A stretch of 64,000 bases of DNA from Brumimicrobium oceani (GTDB lineage: Bacteria > Bacteroidota > Bacteroidia > Flavobacteriales_D > Crocinitomicaceae). The stretch's first letter is position 1, and each line of letters begins with the position of its first letter. Shown piece by piece: positions 9,948-18,310 of this stretch. The notes beneath the pieces are model-generated. The model saw nothing but the letters and a program-made list of their open reading frames with translations, did not search any database and had not been told where the DNA came from. The DNA lies in the NCBI RefSeq assembly GCF_003143775.1, contig NZ_QFRJ01000004.1, forward strand, positions 186,001 through 250,000, in the 5' to 3' direction. Position numbers and translations under genes: made by a program.

Positions 9948-11270
9948 TTATGCAACAGGAATTAATGCCTCTATTTGTTCTTTAATCAGCATTCTTTCAT
10001 AACTAATTTTGGAAACATCTCTTCTTGAGATATCTTTCATCATTTTGTTTATTTTAAACACCTCGAACCATTTATAAGCAAACAAACTAACAATAGGAAT
10101 TACAGTTAAGAAATAAATGACACCAACAAAAGAAGGTAAATCAAATAGTTTTACCATTAGTATCATGAGTGGCACATTGAAAAGAGCAATTGCAACAAAT
10201 CCCAACAACATCTTCACACTTCCCCAAAACACTTTTCGTTTAAAGGACTTCTCTACAAAGGATTTAATGAATTTATAAGGCAAATAGCTGTGTATCATTC
10301 CCAGAATCATAAAAGGAAAGGTGAAAATCAATTGTAAGTAATTCCTAGCTGTTTTTCGATTATTTGTGATCACATTATATAAAGGGGTTTCTTTAACATT
10401 TTCTTTTTCTTGAAGTAAGAAATAATTCTCAAGACGACTTTTCAACGCCATTAAATCATCATTTTTCTCCAATTCTTGTTCATTAAACCACTTCGCTAAG
10501 TTCTTAGAATATTCCCATCTTTTCAGCAAAGGTATTCTAAAGTCTGAATCCTCAGCGTTCATCCCTTTTCTGGTGATGCGCATAATATTTTCATGGAAAG
10601 GAGCCATTTTTTCATTCCTAACATCGGTGATCTGATCACGCATTTCTTGCTCCATTCTCTGCGTAAGCTCAAAAATTATTCTATTGGCATCTTTTTCATA
10701 TTCGTTTTTATAATCATTTAAACAAATAGACTGACCGTTAGAAATGATACAATCACTCCCCAGCTTATTAGGGTCGGAGTAATTAGCACCAATTGCTTGG
10801 ATGTAAATCTTCTTTTTCCAATTGTACTTTTCTAAAGAATTGAAACCTATTCTAATTGCACCCTTTTTTACTGGTTTCAAACGACGTATAAAAACATTGT
10901 CTGTAAAGCCCTCCGCAAAAACAATCAAGCTTCGTCCACCATTCAAAATCTTGGCACATTTATCAAAAACAGCTTCATTTTTCTTCTTCGTATCTACACC
11001 ATCATGCTTTCTATAAATTGGCAGCATGTGAGCAGCCCAAAGAATAGGCTTAAGAAATGGTTTAAAAATATCAGACCTTGTCATGAAGAATACAATAGGA
11101 GCTTGACTTCCTACAACAGTTAAAGGGTCCATGAATGATGAGGCATGATTACTCATATAGATTGTTCTAGTAAAACGTTTTTTTGGTTGATTAACGTTTT
11201 TAAACCGCGGATAATAAACCCACAAGGTTAATTTTAAGATAAATCTCATAAGTATATACAATACCCTCAT
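9948..11270 (-). CDS. 1-acyl-sn-glycerol-3-phosphate acyltransferase-like protein
   Basis: Probable membrane-bound acyltransferase of the PlsC/LPLAT group. The N-terminal half has the acyltransferase block with SNHASSFMDPL (His and Asp five residues apart, a variant common in Bacteroidota members) and FAEGFTDNVFIRRLKPVKKG corresponding to the EGT and lysine motifs. The C-terminal half (about 310-415) contains several hydrophobic helices, then a basic tail. The 440-residue length exceeds simple PlsC (about 250), so it belongs to the longer family. It stands alone; -7 box CAAAAATA (minus TATTTTTG) is at 11299-11306. Substrate unknown. Confidence 0.8.
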   Translation of the reverse strand: MRVLYILMRFILKLTLWVYYPRFKNVNQPKKRFTRTIYMSNHASSFMDPLTVVGSQAPIVFFMTRSDIFKPFLKPILWAAHMLPIYRKHDGVDTKKKNEAVFDKCAKILNGGRSLIVFAEGFTDNVFIRRLKPVKKGAIRIGFNSLEKYNWKKKIYIQAIGANYSDPNKLGSDCIISNGQSICLNDYKNEYEKDANRIIFELTQRMEQEMRDQITDVRNEKMAPFHENIMRITRKGMNAEDSDFRIPLLKRWEYSKNLAKWFNEQELEKNDDLMALKSRLENYFLLQEKENVKETPLYNVITNNRKTARNYLQLIFTFPFMILGMIHSYLPYKFIKSFVEKSFKRKVFWGSVKMLLGFVAIALFNVPLMILMVKLFDLPSFVGVIYFLTVIPIVSLFAYKWFEVFKINKMMKDISRRDVSKISYERMLIKEQIEALIPVA

Positions 11271-11298
11271 AACTCAGAATTTAAAATAAATTGAGCTG

Positions 11299-11306
11299 CA
11301 AAAATA
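11299..11306 (-). promoter_or_regulatory. -7 box for the acyltransferase gene
   Basis: The minus strand reads TATTTTTG, matching TAnnTTTG, 28 bases before the ATG. No clear -33 element. Confidence 0.45.
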
Positions 11307-11398
11307 AACTTTTTAAATCAGGATGATATAAAAAAGAAAAAATGTGACTTCAGATCAATGAGTGACCTGGCTTATTATTGCAAAAAGAATGTATTTGC

Positions 11399-12643
11399 TT
11401 ACGATGTAGGGTTAAAGCTTAACTCTTTAAAGTTACCTTCACGAAATCCTTGCGTTAAGTCCCCGTCTAATTGATCAATTAGCGCTGAAATCAATGTTGA
11501 ACTAACGTCTTCTGCCTCAACCAAATCGATTTCATTGTTGAATGGGTTTTCGTCATCATCCTTAATGATTAATTTATAAGAAAATTTAGCATTATCCTCA
11601 AACAAATGTAAACTGAGATTAACGTCTTGATTGGCAGCCTTCTCACTTAACCAATAGTAATAAATTTCAGTGATGTATAAACCTAAGGGTACCAATACAT
11701 CCACTCCAAAATAATCGAAGTCTACTCTCACATCGATACTCACTTTATGGTCCTCCGCTGTACTTTTTAGATAATTGATTAAATCATATAGGTAAGTATT
11801 AATATTCACCAAACTCACCTCCATCGATTTATAAATATTCTGATGGATAAGTGCCATAGCTTGTACACGATTATGAACCTCCTTTAAAGGTGTATTTAAT
11901 TTATTTTCATCCTGATGAATATAAAGGCGCAAAATACTTGATATAACCTGCAAGTTGTTGGTTACCCTATGATGAACTTCTTGAATTAATGATTCTTGTT
12001 TAGCATGTTGGTGTTTAAGTGCAGAGAATTGGCTAGACAAGGTTTCTACCGCCATATCTAAATCTGCACTTTTCCGTTCTAAGACCAGCTCTAATTTTTC
12101 TTTAATCTTACCCAATTCTAAAGCTTCATGTATTTTAACCAAAGCACCCACGGCTATTGAAGTAATAACCTCTAGAAGCTTTTGATGACCCTCATTATAA
12201 AAATGTTTATCAGGGTGTTCACTAGTAATTACCGCGTAAACAACATTGTCAATTTTTACTGGAACAATCAACTCTGAGCCTGCTTGAACTATATCAAAAA
12301 TATAATCTTCACTTTTAGAAACGTCGTCAACCAAAAGTGTCTTTCCTGTTTCAGCCACCTTTCCCGCATGTCCTTCTCCAAACTTCAATTGGAGGGGATT
12401 TCTAATTTCATCATTAGCAATTTTTGCGGGTCCAAAAGCAGCCACCTGGATAAGAGATTTTGAATTGTTGTCGACCTTATAAATGACACAATCTAAAAAC
12501 TTCATTTGCTTTGATACCTCGTTGGTAAGAATTCTAAAGATTTCCTTTTCTGTATTTGCAGAAATAATTTCTTGACTAAACTTATGAATCACATCAATAA
12601 GTAAAGAAAATTTTATATCATCTATTAAGTTGTCATTTTTCAT
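11399..12643 (-). CDS. GAF / HisKA_2 sensor kinase with degenerate ATPase domain
   Basis: Soluble 414-residue signalling protein. Residues about 10-170 form a GAF domain, 175-215 a coiled coil, 216-290 a HisKA_2 dimerisation domain with the phospho-acceptor HHRVTNNLQVISSILRLY (histidine about residue 222), and 290-414 the position of the HATPase. In the ATPase, the usual NELxxNA box reads ITEIYYYWLSEKAA and the DNGVG box reads DDDENPFN, so the ATP-binding asparagine and glycines are missing. It may therefore be phosphorylated by another kinase, or act as a phosphotransfer or scaffold protein. No response regulator is next to it. The 75-185 bp flanks have no clear promoter box. Confidence 0.82.
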   Translation of the reverse strand: MKNDNLIDDIKFSLLIDVIHKFSQEIISANTEKEIFRILTNEVSKQMKFLDCVIYKVDNNSKSLIQVAAFGPAKIANDEIRNPLQLKFGEGHAGKVAETGKTLLVDDVSKSEDYIFDIVQAGSELIVPVKIDNVVYAVITSEHPDKHFYNEGHQKLLEVITSIAVGALVKIHEALELGKIKEKLELVLERKSADLDMAVETLSSQFSALKHQHAKQESLIQEVHHRVTNNLQVISSILRLYIHQDENKLNTPLKEVHNRVQAMALIHQNIYKSMEVSLVNINTYLYDLINYLKSTAEDHKVSIDVRVDFDYFGVDVLVPLGLYITEIYYYWLSEKAANQDVNLSLHLFEDNAKFSYKLIIKDDDENPFNNEIDLVEAEDVSSTLISALIDQLDGDLTQGFREGNFKELSFNPTS

Positions 12644-12852
12644 AATTCAACAGTTCAGTTGCTTCGGTGGTAAATGATTAGCATCACAATATAGCAAACC
12701 GTTAACAATAATTCATATTACAAGTTGTAAAAATCTTAAAATTCGACAAAAAGCTCTTTCCTACCGTCCAATAAAATCAATTATTTTAATTGAAAATGTT
12801 CTGTGGTTTCTTTAAAGCATACTGAATTGGTTATTACAAAGGTTTTAATAAT

Positions 12853-13227
12853 TCATTGATTCTTTACGGGCTTTGATTTTATCAAAATCAAAAACTCAAT
12901 TAATGGTGGAATAAGTAAGAACAAAGACCCCCATCTTGTGAGAGAAAAGACCCAACTTCCTTGTACTGAAAAAAGTGGTAATGGAATTACAACAGCCAAA
13001 AGGCCCAAATAATACAACCAGTTGTACCAAGGCATTTTCTTTTGTAAATATCTTTTAATTATCTGTGCAAATATATAGACCACCACAGCGATTAAGAAGT
13101 TGGTTGGTAAAGTACGTAGTTCTAGAATTTCACTAGCGAGCATATAGTAAACAAAAACATATAATGCGGAGGCCATCAAAACCACCAATAATAAGTAATG
13201 CACCCCTTTATTCAATGAGTTCTTCAT
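12853..13227 (-). CDS. Small integral membrane protein
   Basis: A 124-residue protein of unknown family with four hydrophobic helices (about 10-30, 40-60, 66-86 and 92-115) and a short basic C-terminus ending KSKPVKNQ. It starts MKNSLNKGVHYLLLVV, without a cleavable signal. Monocistronic between the kinase and the M28 peptidase. Composition and codon use look like the neighbours, so it is probably a real gene, but its function is unknown. Confidence 0.7.
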   Translation of the reverse strand: MKNSLNKGVHYLLLVVLMASALYVFVYYMLASEILELRTLPTNFLIAVVVYIFAQIIKRYLQKKMPWYNWLYYLGLLAVVIPLPLFSVQGSWVFSLTRWGSLFLLIPPLIEFLILIKSKPVKNQ

Positions 13228-13398
13228 TTTATTTAGTTTATTTCAACACAAAGTTAAATGAATCCTTCAATAAACAAGGAAATTACAATCAATGTCGTTA
13301 AGGCATTCGTATTTTATAATCTTCAATGAATGTTCTCTTTACAGTCTAACGCAATCCAGTTTTTTGGAAGAATAACGCCAGATTATTTTGTTTTTTAC

Positions 13399-13406
13399 TA
13401 CTTTCG
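13399..13406 (+). promoter_or_regulatory. -7 box for the M28 peptidase
   Basis: TACTTTCG matches TAnnTTTG except for one T-to-C change; 22 bases before the ATG at 13429. Confidence 0.35.
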
Positions 13407-13428
13407 ACCATTATAGAAATACTTATAT

Positions 13429-14823
13429 ATGCATTATTCTAAAATTACGTGTTTTGTTGCTGTTCTTCTTTTATTCTTTCCTGGAAATGCGCAAGAAATA
13501 AAAACCAAGGAAGACAGTATGATGCTGAGAAATATTTATACTGAAGCCCTTGAAAATGGAAAAGCTTACGAAGATTTACGTAGTTTATGCAAAGATATTG
13601 GTGCAAGACTTTCAGGTTCTGTGAGTGCAGAAATGGCCGTTCAGTGGGGATATCACCGCCTCAAAAAGTATGATTTTGATAGCGTTTATTTACAAGAAGT
13701 AATGGTCCCACACTGGGAGAGAGGAACTAAAGAAAACGGCTATTATCAATCGGAAAATGGTAAGATTACAAAGGTAAATCTACTTGCGTTAGGAGGTTCT
13801 GTGCCTACTAATGGCATAATGTCTGGTGAAATAATTATGTTCGAAAACAGAGACGCTCTTCTGAAAGCTGAGAAAAAAGCAATTGAAGGAAAGATCGTTT
13901 TTATTGCCCAGCCCATGGATCAGAAAATGATTACAACTTTCAACGCTTATGGGGCCTGCTATCCAATCAGAGGATTTGGCGCCATTGATGCAGCTAGGCT
14001 GGGAGCAAAAGCCGTAATTATTCGCTCTTTGAGTTTGAGTGAACACGAACACCCTCACACGGGGACCATGCGTTACGAAGAGGGCTTAAAGAAAATTCCC
14101 GCAGCGGCTTTATCTACAAATGATGCTACAGCATTAGAAAACTTGATAAAAGAAAGTCAGGGTAAACTAACTTTTCACTTTGGAATGGATTGTAAAGTTT
14201 TACCTGATAAATTGTCGCATAACGTAATTGCTGAAATAAAAGGAAGCGAAAATCCAAACAACATTATTACAATTGGTGGGCATTTGGATTCTTGGGATAT
14301 TGGTGAAGGCGCTCATGATGATGGTGCCGGAATTGTGCACTCTATGGAAGCACTTCGAATTTTAAAAGAGTTGAATTATCAACCTAAAAATACTTTACGT
14401 GTCGTTTTCTTTATGAATGAGGAAAACGGAAATATGGGTGGGAAAACTTATGCAAAGAAAGTAAAAGCAAGCGGTGAGAACCATATTTTAGCCATTGAAA
14501 GTGATAGAGGTGGATTTTCTCCAAGGGGCTTTTCCGTGGATGGCAAACAAGAACATTTAGATTTAATTCGTTCGTTTCAAAGGCTATTTAAACCTTATTT
14601 AATTCACCATTTTGAATTTGGATACGGGGGTGTTGATATTGGACCTTTGAAAGACCAATTTGAAGACATTGGCTTGTTTGGCTTTGTTCCAGATAGCCAG
14701 CGTTATTTTGACTTTCACCACAATGCCAACGATGTTTTCGAAAATGTGAATAAGAGAGAATTGGAGTTAGGCGCTGGGAGTTTAAGTGCGCTGTTGTATT
14801 TGTTGGATAGGTATTGGATGTAG
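13429..14823 (+). CDS. Secreted M28-family zinc metallopeptidase
   Basis: A 464-residue exported aminopeptidase/carboxypeptidase-like enzyme. Residues 1-21 are a signal peptide ending in NAQ, 110-230 hold a PA-like insertion (EIIMFENRDAL, GKIVFIAQ), and the M28 catalytic part includes GGHLDSWDIGEGAHDDGAG at about 283-301 (first His and Asp zinc ligands), NEENGNMGGKTYA (catalytic Glu pair), ESDRGGF (Asp ligand) and a final FHHNANDVF (His ligand). All expected ligands are present, so it should be active in the periplasm or outside the cell. No type IX C-terminal tail is visible. It ends immediately before a long palindrome at 14823, which may terminate both it and menC. Confidence 0.9.
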   Translation: MHYSKITCFVAVLLLFFPGNAQEIKTKEDSMMLRNIYTEALENGKAYEDLRSLCKDIGARLSGSVSAEMAVQWGYHRLKKYDFDSVYLQEVMVPHWERGTKENGYYQSENGKITKVNLLALGGSVPTNGIMSGEIIMFENRDALLKAEKKAIEGKIVFIAQPMDQKMITTFNAYGACYPIRGFGAIDAARLGAKAVIIRSLSLSEHEHPHTGTMRYEEGLKKIPAAALSTNDATALENLIKESQGKLTFHFGMDCKVLPDKLSHNVIAEIKGSENPNNIITIGGHLDSWDIGEGAHDDGAGIVHSMEALRILKELNYQPKNTLRVVFFMNEENGNMGGKTYAKKVKASGENHILAIESDRGGFSPRGFSVDGKQEHLDLIRSFQRLFKPYLIHHFEFGYGGVDIGPLKDQFEDIGLFGFVPDSQRYFDFHHNANDVFENVNKRELELGAGSLSALLYLLDRYWM

Positions 14824-14874
14824 GGATGATTTGTGTAAGGGCGATTTGCAAATCGCCCCTACACAAATCATCCC
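14823..14874. repeat. 52-bp palindrome, GTAGGGGCG family
   Basis: A near-perfect inverted repeat (one mismatch in 26 pairs) centred at GATTTGCAAATC, with arms GGGATGATTTGTGTA and the complement. It begins at the stop codon of the M28 gene and ends 9 bases from the menC stop. It could act as a bidirectional terminator. It shares the outer arm and centre with palindromes at 23.7 and 53.6 kb. Confidence 0.85.
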
Positions 14875-14882
14875 TGCGCATA

Positions 14883-15908
14883 TCATCCCCTGCGCAATTC
14901 ACCACTCTCTACCTTCAACAAGCTTGCTGTATTATTCGTGTACAAGGCTCCGGTTCCCAACCCCTGTGGAAGGGTAATTTCATAAGTGCTTGTAAATTGT
15001 GCAATGGCATCCAGTCCCACATTTGATTCCAAAGCGCTGGTGATCCACCACGGAATATTTCTTTTTTCAGCAAGTTCAATCCATTCTTTCGTTCCTTTGA
15101 ATCCGCCAATTAGACTTGGTTTCAGAATGATGTATTGAGGTTGAATTTTATCCAACAATTGCTTTTTGTCTTCCAAGTCATGAACTCCAATTAATTCTTC
15201 GTCTAAGGCTATCGGAAGAATATTTTTCGAGCAGAGTTCATGCATTTCTGTAATTTGACCTTGTTTTATAGGTTGCTCTATTGAATGCAATTCAAATTCT
15301 GATAATCTTTTTAATTTCTCTGGTGCATCTTCGGGTGTGAAAGCTCCGTTAGCATCTACTCTTAAAGTAATTTCTTTGGCCGATACTTGTTTTCTTATTC
15401 CCGCTAAAATTTCTAATTCTTTTTCGAAATCAATGGCTCCAATTTTCATTTTAATACAGGAAAACCCTTCTTTGATTTTTTGAGAAATTTGAGACTGCAT
15501 GAAATCTTCATCACCCATCCAAATCAATCCATTAATAGGAATAACTTGTTTTCCTTTGGTAAAATCAGTTTCATAAAAAACTCCTTTTCCTCCATTTTTA
15601 AGATCTAAAAGTGCCATTTCTAACCCGAAATAAATTGAAGGATAATCCTTTAACTCTTCAATATTTACAGAAAAGCTATCTACATCTACAACCACCGAGT
15701 TGAGCACATTTTCATAGGAAGCATCATCCAAATAATCTGGCGAAAGTCCGGGAATAACACTACACTCGCCTACTCCTTTAATTTCTGGGTTCTCTTGATT
15801 CCAAACCGTAATGAACCAAGCTTTTTTCTCAGTTAAAACACCCCGACTGGTCCCGCTTGGGCGTTTAAATTCAAATACTTTTTTTTCAAAACTGGCTTTT
15901 AAACTCAT
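14883..15908 (-). CDS. menC: o-Succinylbenzoate synthase
   Basis: Enolase-superfamily enzyme that dehydrates SHCHC to o-succinylbenzoate in menaquinone synthesis. Catalytic motifs are in order: KMKIG (lysine pair), LRVDANGAF (Asp ligand), SIEQPI (Glu ligand), ALDEEL (Asp ligand) and ILKPSLIGG (lysine). The frame is open upstream to 16007, but the ATG at 15908 (MSLKASFEKKVFEF) overlaps the menA stop as ATGA and gives about 341 residues, the usual length. The extreme C-terminus, GELRRG, lies next to the palindrome at 14823-14874. It forms an operon with menA, which supports the menaquinone assignment over other enolase-family roles. Confidence 0.9.
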   Translation of the reverse strand: MSLKASFEKKVFEFKRPSGTSRGVLTEKKAWFITVWNQENPEIKGVGECSVIPGLSPDYLDDASYENVLNSVVVDVDSFSVNIEELKDYPSIYFGLEMALLDLKNGGKGVFYETDFTKGKQVIPINGLIWMGDEDFMQSQISQKIKEGFSCIKMKIGAIDFEKELEILAGIRKQVSAKEITLRVDANGAFTPEDAPEKLKRLSEFELHSIEQPIKQGQITEMHELCSKNILPIALDEELIGVHDLEDKKQLLDKIQPQYIILKPSLIGGFKGTKEWIELAEKRNIPWWITSALESNVGLDAIAQFTSTYEITLPQGLGTGALYTNNTASLLKVESGELRRG

Positions 15909-16801
15909 AATACTGTAGAAATTAAAAAGAGAATAGAAATTGCGAATGTTGAAAGTGCGACTTTCTTTAATTCTGGGTCTAGGGTTTGAGGAATTTTCGT
16001 TTTCCAAACTTTAGAAAGGTGTTTTGTAAGAATAATATAGGGGAATAAAGCGATTAAACTCAACCACCACTCATTTAACAAGATGAAAGTTAGAATTCCA
16101 ATAAATGAACCTACAATCAAAAAAGTATGGTAGATTTTTGCTTTTTCGAATCCCATGGAGACCACAATTGTTCTTTTATTCACTAATTTATCGTTTTCAT
16201 GATCACGCATATTATTGAGATTAAGAACTGCGATACTCAACATTCCAATTCCGATAGCCATACCCAACAAACCCCAATCGAATTGTTTTGAGTACAAACT
16301 ATAAACTCCTAAAACACTAACCAATCCAAAAAATATAAACACCATAACGTCTCCCATCCCATTATATCCGTAGGCTTTTTTTCCAACGGTATAGGTTATT
16401 GCTGCCAAAACACTCAATAAAGCCAAAACGACGTAAGCCCAAAGTACGGAAGAAGGCATTCCAGTTGTTCCGATAATGATCAATGGAATTGCAGTCACTA
16501 AAGAAAGCACCGACATCACAACAGAACCGAAAATCATTCCTTTTTGAGTAATTTTCCCAGATTGAATAGCACGCATTGGGCCTACCCGACCTTCATTATC
16601 TGCACCTTTATAGCTATCGCCTAAATCGTTAGCAAAATTGGATAGAATTTGAAGAAATAAAGTGGTGAGGATAGCAAGCGCAAAAATTCTATTATCCCAA
16701 AAACCTTGCTTGTAAGCCACGAAGCTTCCTACTATAATCCCCGAAAGAGAGAGCGGTAAAGTTCTTAATCGCGCTGCATGAATCCAACTTTTAATTTCCA
16801 T
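15905..16801 (-). CDS. menA: 1,4-dihydroxy-2-naphthoate polyprenyltransferase
   Basis: UbiA-family membrane prenyltransferase that attaches the isoprenoid side chain to DHNA. The first Asp-rich motif is NDLGDSYKGAD with GPMRAIQSG after it, and the second is NNMRDHENDKLVNKRT; about eight hydrophobic helices are visible. Its 298 residues are typical. Its stop overlaps the menC start (ATGA), so the two are cotranscribed. Upstream, between 16802 and 17308, lies the left repeat array; I see no clear -7 box for menA there. Confidence 0.93.
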   Translation of the reverse strand: MEIKSWIHAARLRTLPLSLSGIIVGSFVAYKQGFWDNRIFALAILTTLFLQILSNFANDLGDSYKGADNEGRVGPMRAIQSGKITQKGMIFGSVVMSVLSLVTAIPLIIIGTTGMPSSVLWAYVVLALLSVLAAITYTVGKKAYGYNGMGDVMVFIFFGLVSVLGVYSLYSKQFDWGLLGMAIGIGMLSIAVLNLNNMRDHENDKLVNKRTIVVSMGFEKAKIYHTFLIVGSFIGILTFILLNEWWLSLIALFPYIILTKHLSKVWKTKIPQTLDPELKKVALSTFAISILFLISTVL

Positions 16802-16847
16802 GGTACAAAAATCATAATTTAAATTAAAGAAAGAGGAATTAAGGGAG

Positions 16848-17214
16848 AGAAAGTTTTAGAAGGTGCCAGTGGTGTTGAATTTTTTACTTCAAAGTTACGA
16901 AAAGAACACCTGTGGTGCTTGGTTTTTACATAGAGGAAAAGTGGAGAAGTCACAGAGTTACACAGAGCGAAAAAGAAGTAGAAAAGGAAGAAAATGAGGT
17001 AAAGTTTAGGTAAGAGCACCTGCGGTGCTTGGGTTTTACACAGAGGGGAAAAGGAGGGGTTTCACAGAGGTACACAGAGGAAAAAGAAGTAGAAAAGGAA
17101 GAAAAGGAGGTGAAGTTTTGGTAAAAGCACCTGTGGGGCTTGGATTTTACGCAGAGGAAAAGTGGAGGAGTCACGGAGTTACACAGAGCGAAAAGAAGTA
17201 GAAAAGGAAGAAAC
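16848..17214. repeat. Left tandem array, about 110-bp period, CACAGAG family
   Basis: Three recognisable copies of a 110-111 bp unit plus a degenerate partial copy upstream. Each copy has GAGCACCTGTGGTGCTTGG-like, then TTTTACACAGAGG, then GGAGNAGTCACAGAGTTACA, then a purine-only tract GAAGTAGAAAAGGAAG. The plus strand is strongly purine-rich. Copy ends (the GGTGCTT element) fall at 16920, 17030 and 17141. Its core is the reverse complement of the core in the right array at 17716-18240, so the two arrays flank the GxxExxY gene in opposite orientation. Confidence 0.85.
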
Positions 17215-17308
17215 GTCTTAGGTCTTAAGAGGGAAAAGAGAAATAAAATGTAATCAATTGATTTTCAGGAATAATTAAAAAATAATATATTTATATAAAA
17301 ACTAAAAG

Positions 17309-17680
17309 ATGATAGGTAAAAATATAACAGCAGAGATAATTGGAGGTGCAATAGAGGTACATAAAGCGCTTGGTCCGGGACTTCTTGAATCCGCATATAA
17401 TGAGTGTTTAGCTTACGAATTGGAATTAAGAGGTTTACATATACAACGAGAAATCGCTTTGCCCATAATTTACAAAGAAGTTATAATCGATCACGGTTAT
17501 AGAATTGATTTGTTAGTTGAAGAAAGGAATGTTGTCGAATTAAAAGCTGTTGAAAAATTTACAGATGTACATACCGCTCAAATCTTAACATATATGAAAT
17601 TAGGCAAATATGATTTAGGATTATTGATCAATTTTCATGAAAAACTATTGAAAAACGGAATTAAGAGATTTGTGTTTTAG
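17309..17680 (+). CDS. GxxExxY protein, PD-(D/E)XK nuclease-like
   Basis: A 123-residue protein of the GxxExxY family (PDDEXK_3-type fold). The naming motif is GLLESAY (Gly24, Glu27, Tyr30). The likely nuclease core is intact: Asp67 in YRIDLLV, Glu77-x-Lys79 in VELKAV and Gln91 in QILTYMKL, all as in PD-(D/E)XK enzymes. The family's biological role is not established; many members are orphan genes. It is the only gene between menA and the DUF2480 gene and is bracketed by tandem arrays with shared, inverted cores. No promoter box is certain. A nuclease-fold protein bounded by inverted repeats suggests a mobile or selfish unit, but this is inference; see findings. Confidence 0.9.
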   Translation: MIGKNITAEIIGGAIEVHKALGPGLLESAYNECLAYELELRGLHIQREIALPIIYKEVIIDHGYRIDLLVEERNVVELKAVEKFTDVHTAQILTYMKLGKYDLGLLINFHEKLLKNGIKRFVF

Positions 17681-17715
17681 TGCTTAGAGAGAAACTCCCC
17701 TCCCCTTCTAAATTA

Positions 17716-18240
17716 CCTCCGTGCAACTCCGTGACTCCTCCATTAAACCTCCGTGTAAAAATAACCCCAATTACAACGCAGTTGAAATTCTTAAAAAACA
17801 CCTCCATCCCAAAACCATCAATAAAAACCTCCGCGCAACTCCGTGACTCCTCAAATAAACCTCCGTGTAAAAACAACCCAAATTACAACGCGGTTGAAAT
17901 TCTTAAAAAACACCTCCATCCCAAAACCATCAATAAAAACCTCCGTGCAACTCCGTGACTCCTCCATTAAACCTCCGTGTAAAAATAACCCCAATTACAA
18001 CGAAGTTGGAATTCTCCAAAAACACATCCATCCCAAAACCATCAATAAAAACCTCCGCGCAACTCCGTGACTCCTCCATTAAACCTCCGTGTAAAAACAA
18101 CCCAAATTACAACGCAGTTGGAATTCTCCAAAAACACATCCATTCAAAAACCATCAATAAAAACCTCCGTGCAACTCCATGACTCCTCAAATAAACCTCC
18201 GTGTAAAAACAACCCAAATTACAACGCTGTTGGAATTCTC
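17716..18240. repeat. Right tandem array, 112-bp period, five copies
   Basis: Units start at 17716, 17828, 17940, 18052 and 18164, each exactly 112 bp, the last truncated. Each unit reads CCTCCGTGCAACTCCGTGAC..., CCTCCATTAAACCTCCGTGT..., an AATTACAACGCAGTTG element, and CATCCCAAAACCATCAATAA. Copies are 90% or more identical by eye, so expansion is recent. Two alternating variants occur (CTCCATTAAACC versus CTCAAATAAACC; CCGTGCAA versus CCGCGCAA). The plus strand is C-rich and G-poor, the mirror of the left array. ORFs of 75-92 codons through it shift frame each unit (112 is not a multiple of 3) and are not genes. Confidence 0.92.
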
Positions 18241-18276
18241 TAGGTGATTCGTAATTAAATATCAACAAACTTCTTC

Positions 18277-18284
18277 TACATTTG
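18277..18284 (+). promoter_or_regulatory. -7 box for the DUF2480 gene
   Basis: TACATTTG matches TAnnTTTG, 26 bases before the ATG at 18311 and 36 bases after the end of the right array. Confidence 0.6.
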
Positions 18285-18310
18285 TCTATTCAATAGAAAA
18301 ACAGGGTATA

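Noticed and set aside
14588-15109. Small ORFs across the M28/menC junction.
   Set aside because: They run through the palindrome and antisense to menC; shadows.
16819-17174. Minus-strand ORFs of 66 and 74 codons in the left array (TSFSSFSTSF-like).
   Set aside because: Low-complexity product of the purine-rich repeat; not a gene.
17680-18182. Three overlapping ORFs of 75-92 codons through the right array.
   Set aside because: They are the same repeat read in shifting frames; 112 is not a multiple of 3 and there is no start-signal or protein-like composition.
17716-18240. Possible CRISPR array.
   Set aside because: Units are 112 bp, nearly identical throughout, without unique spacers; no cas genes in the window.
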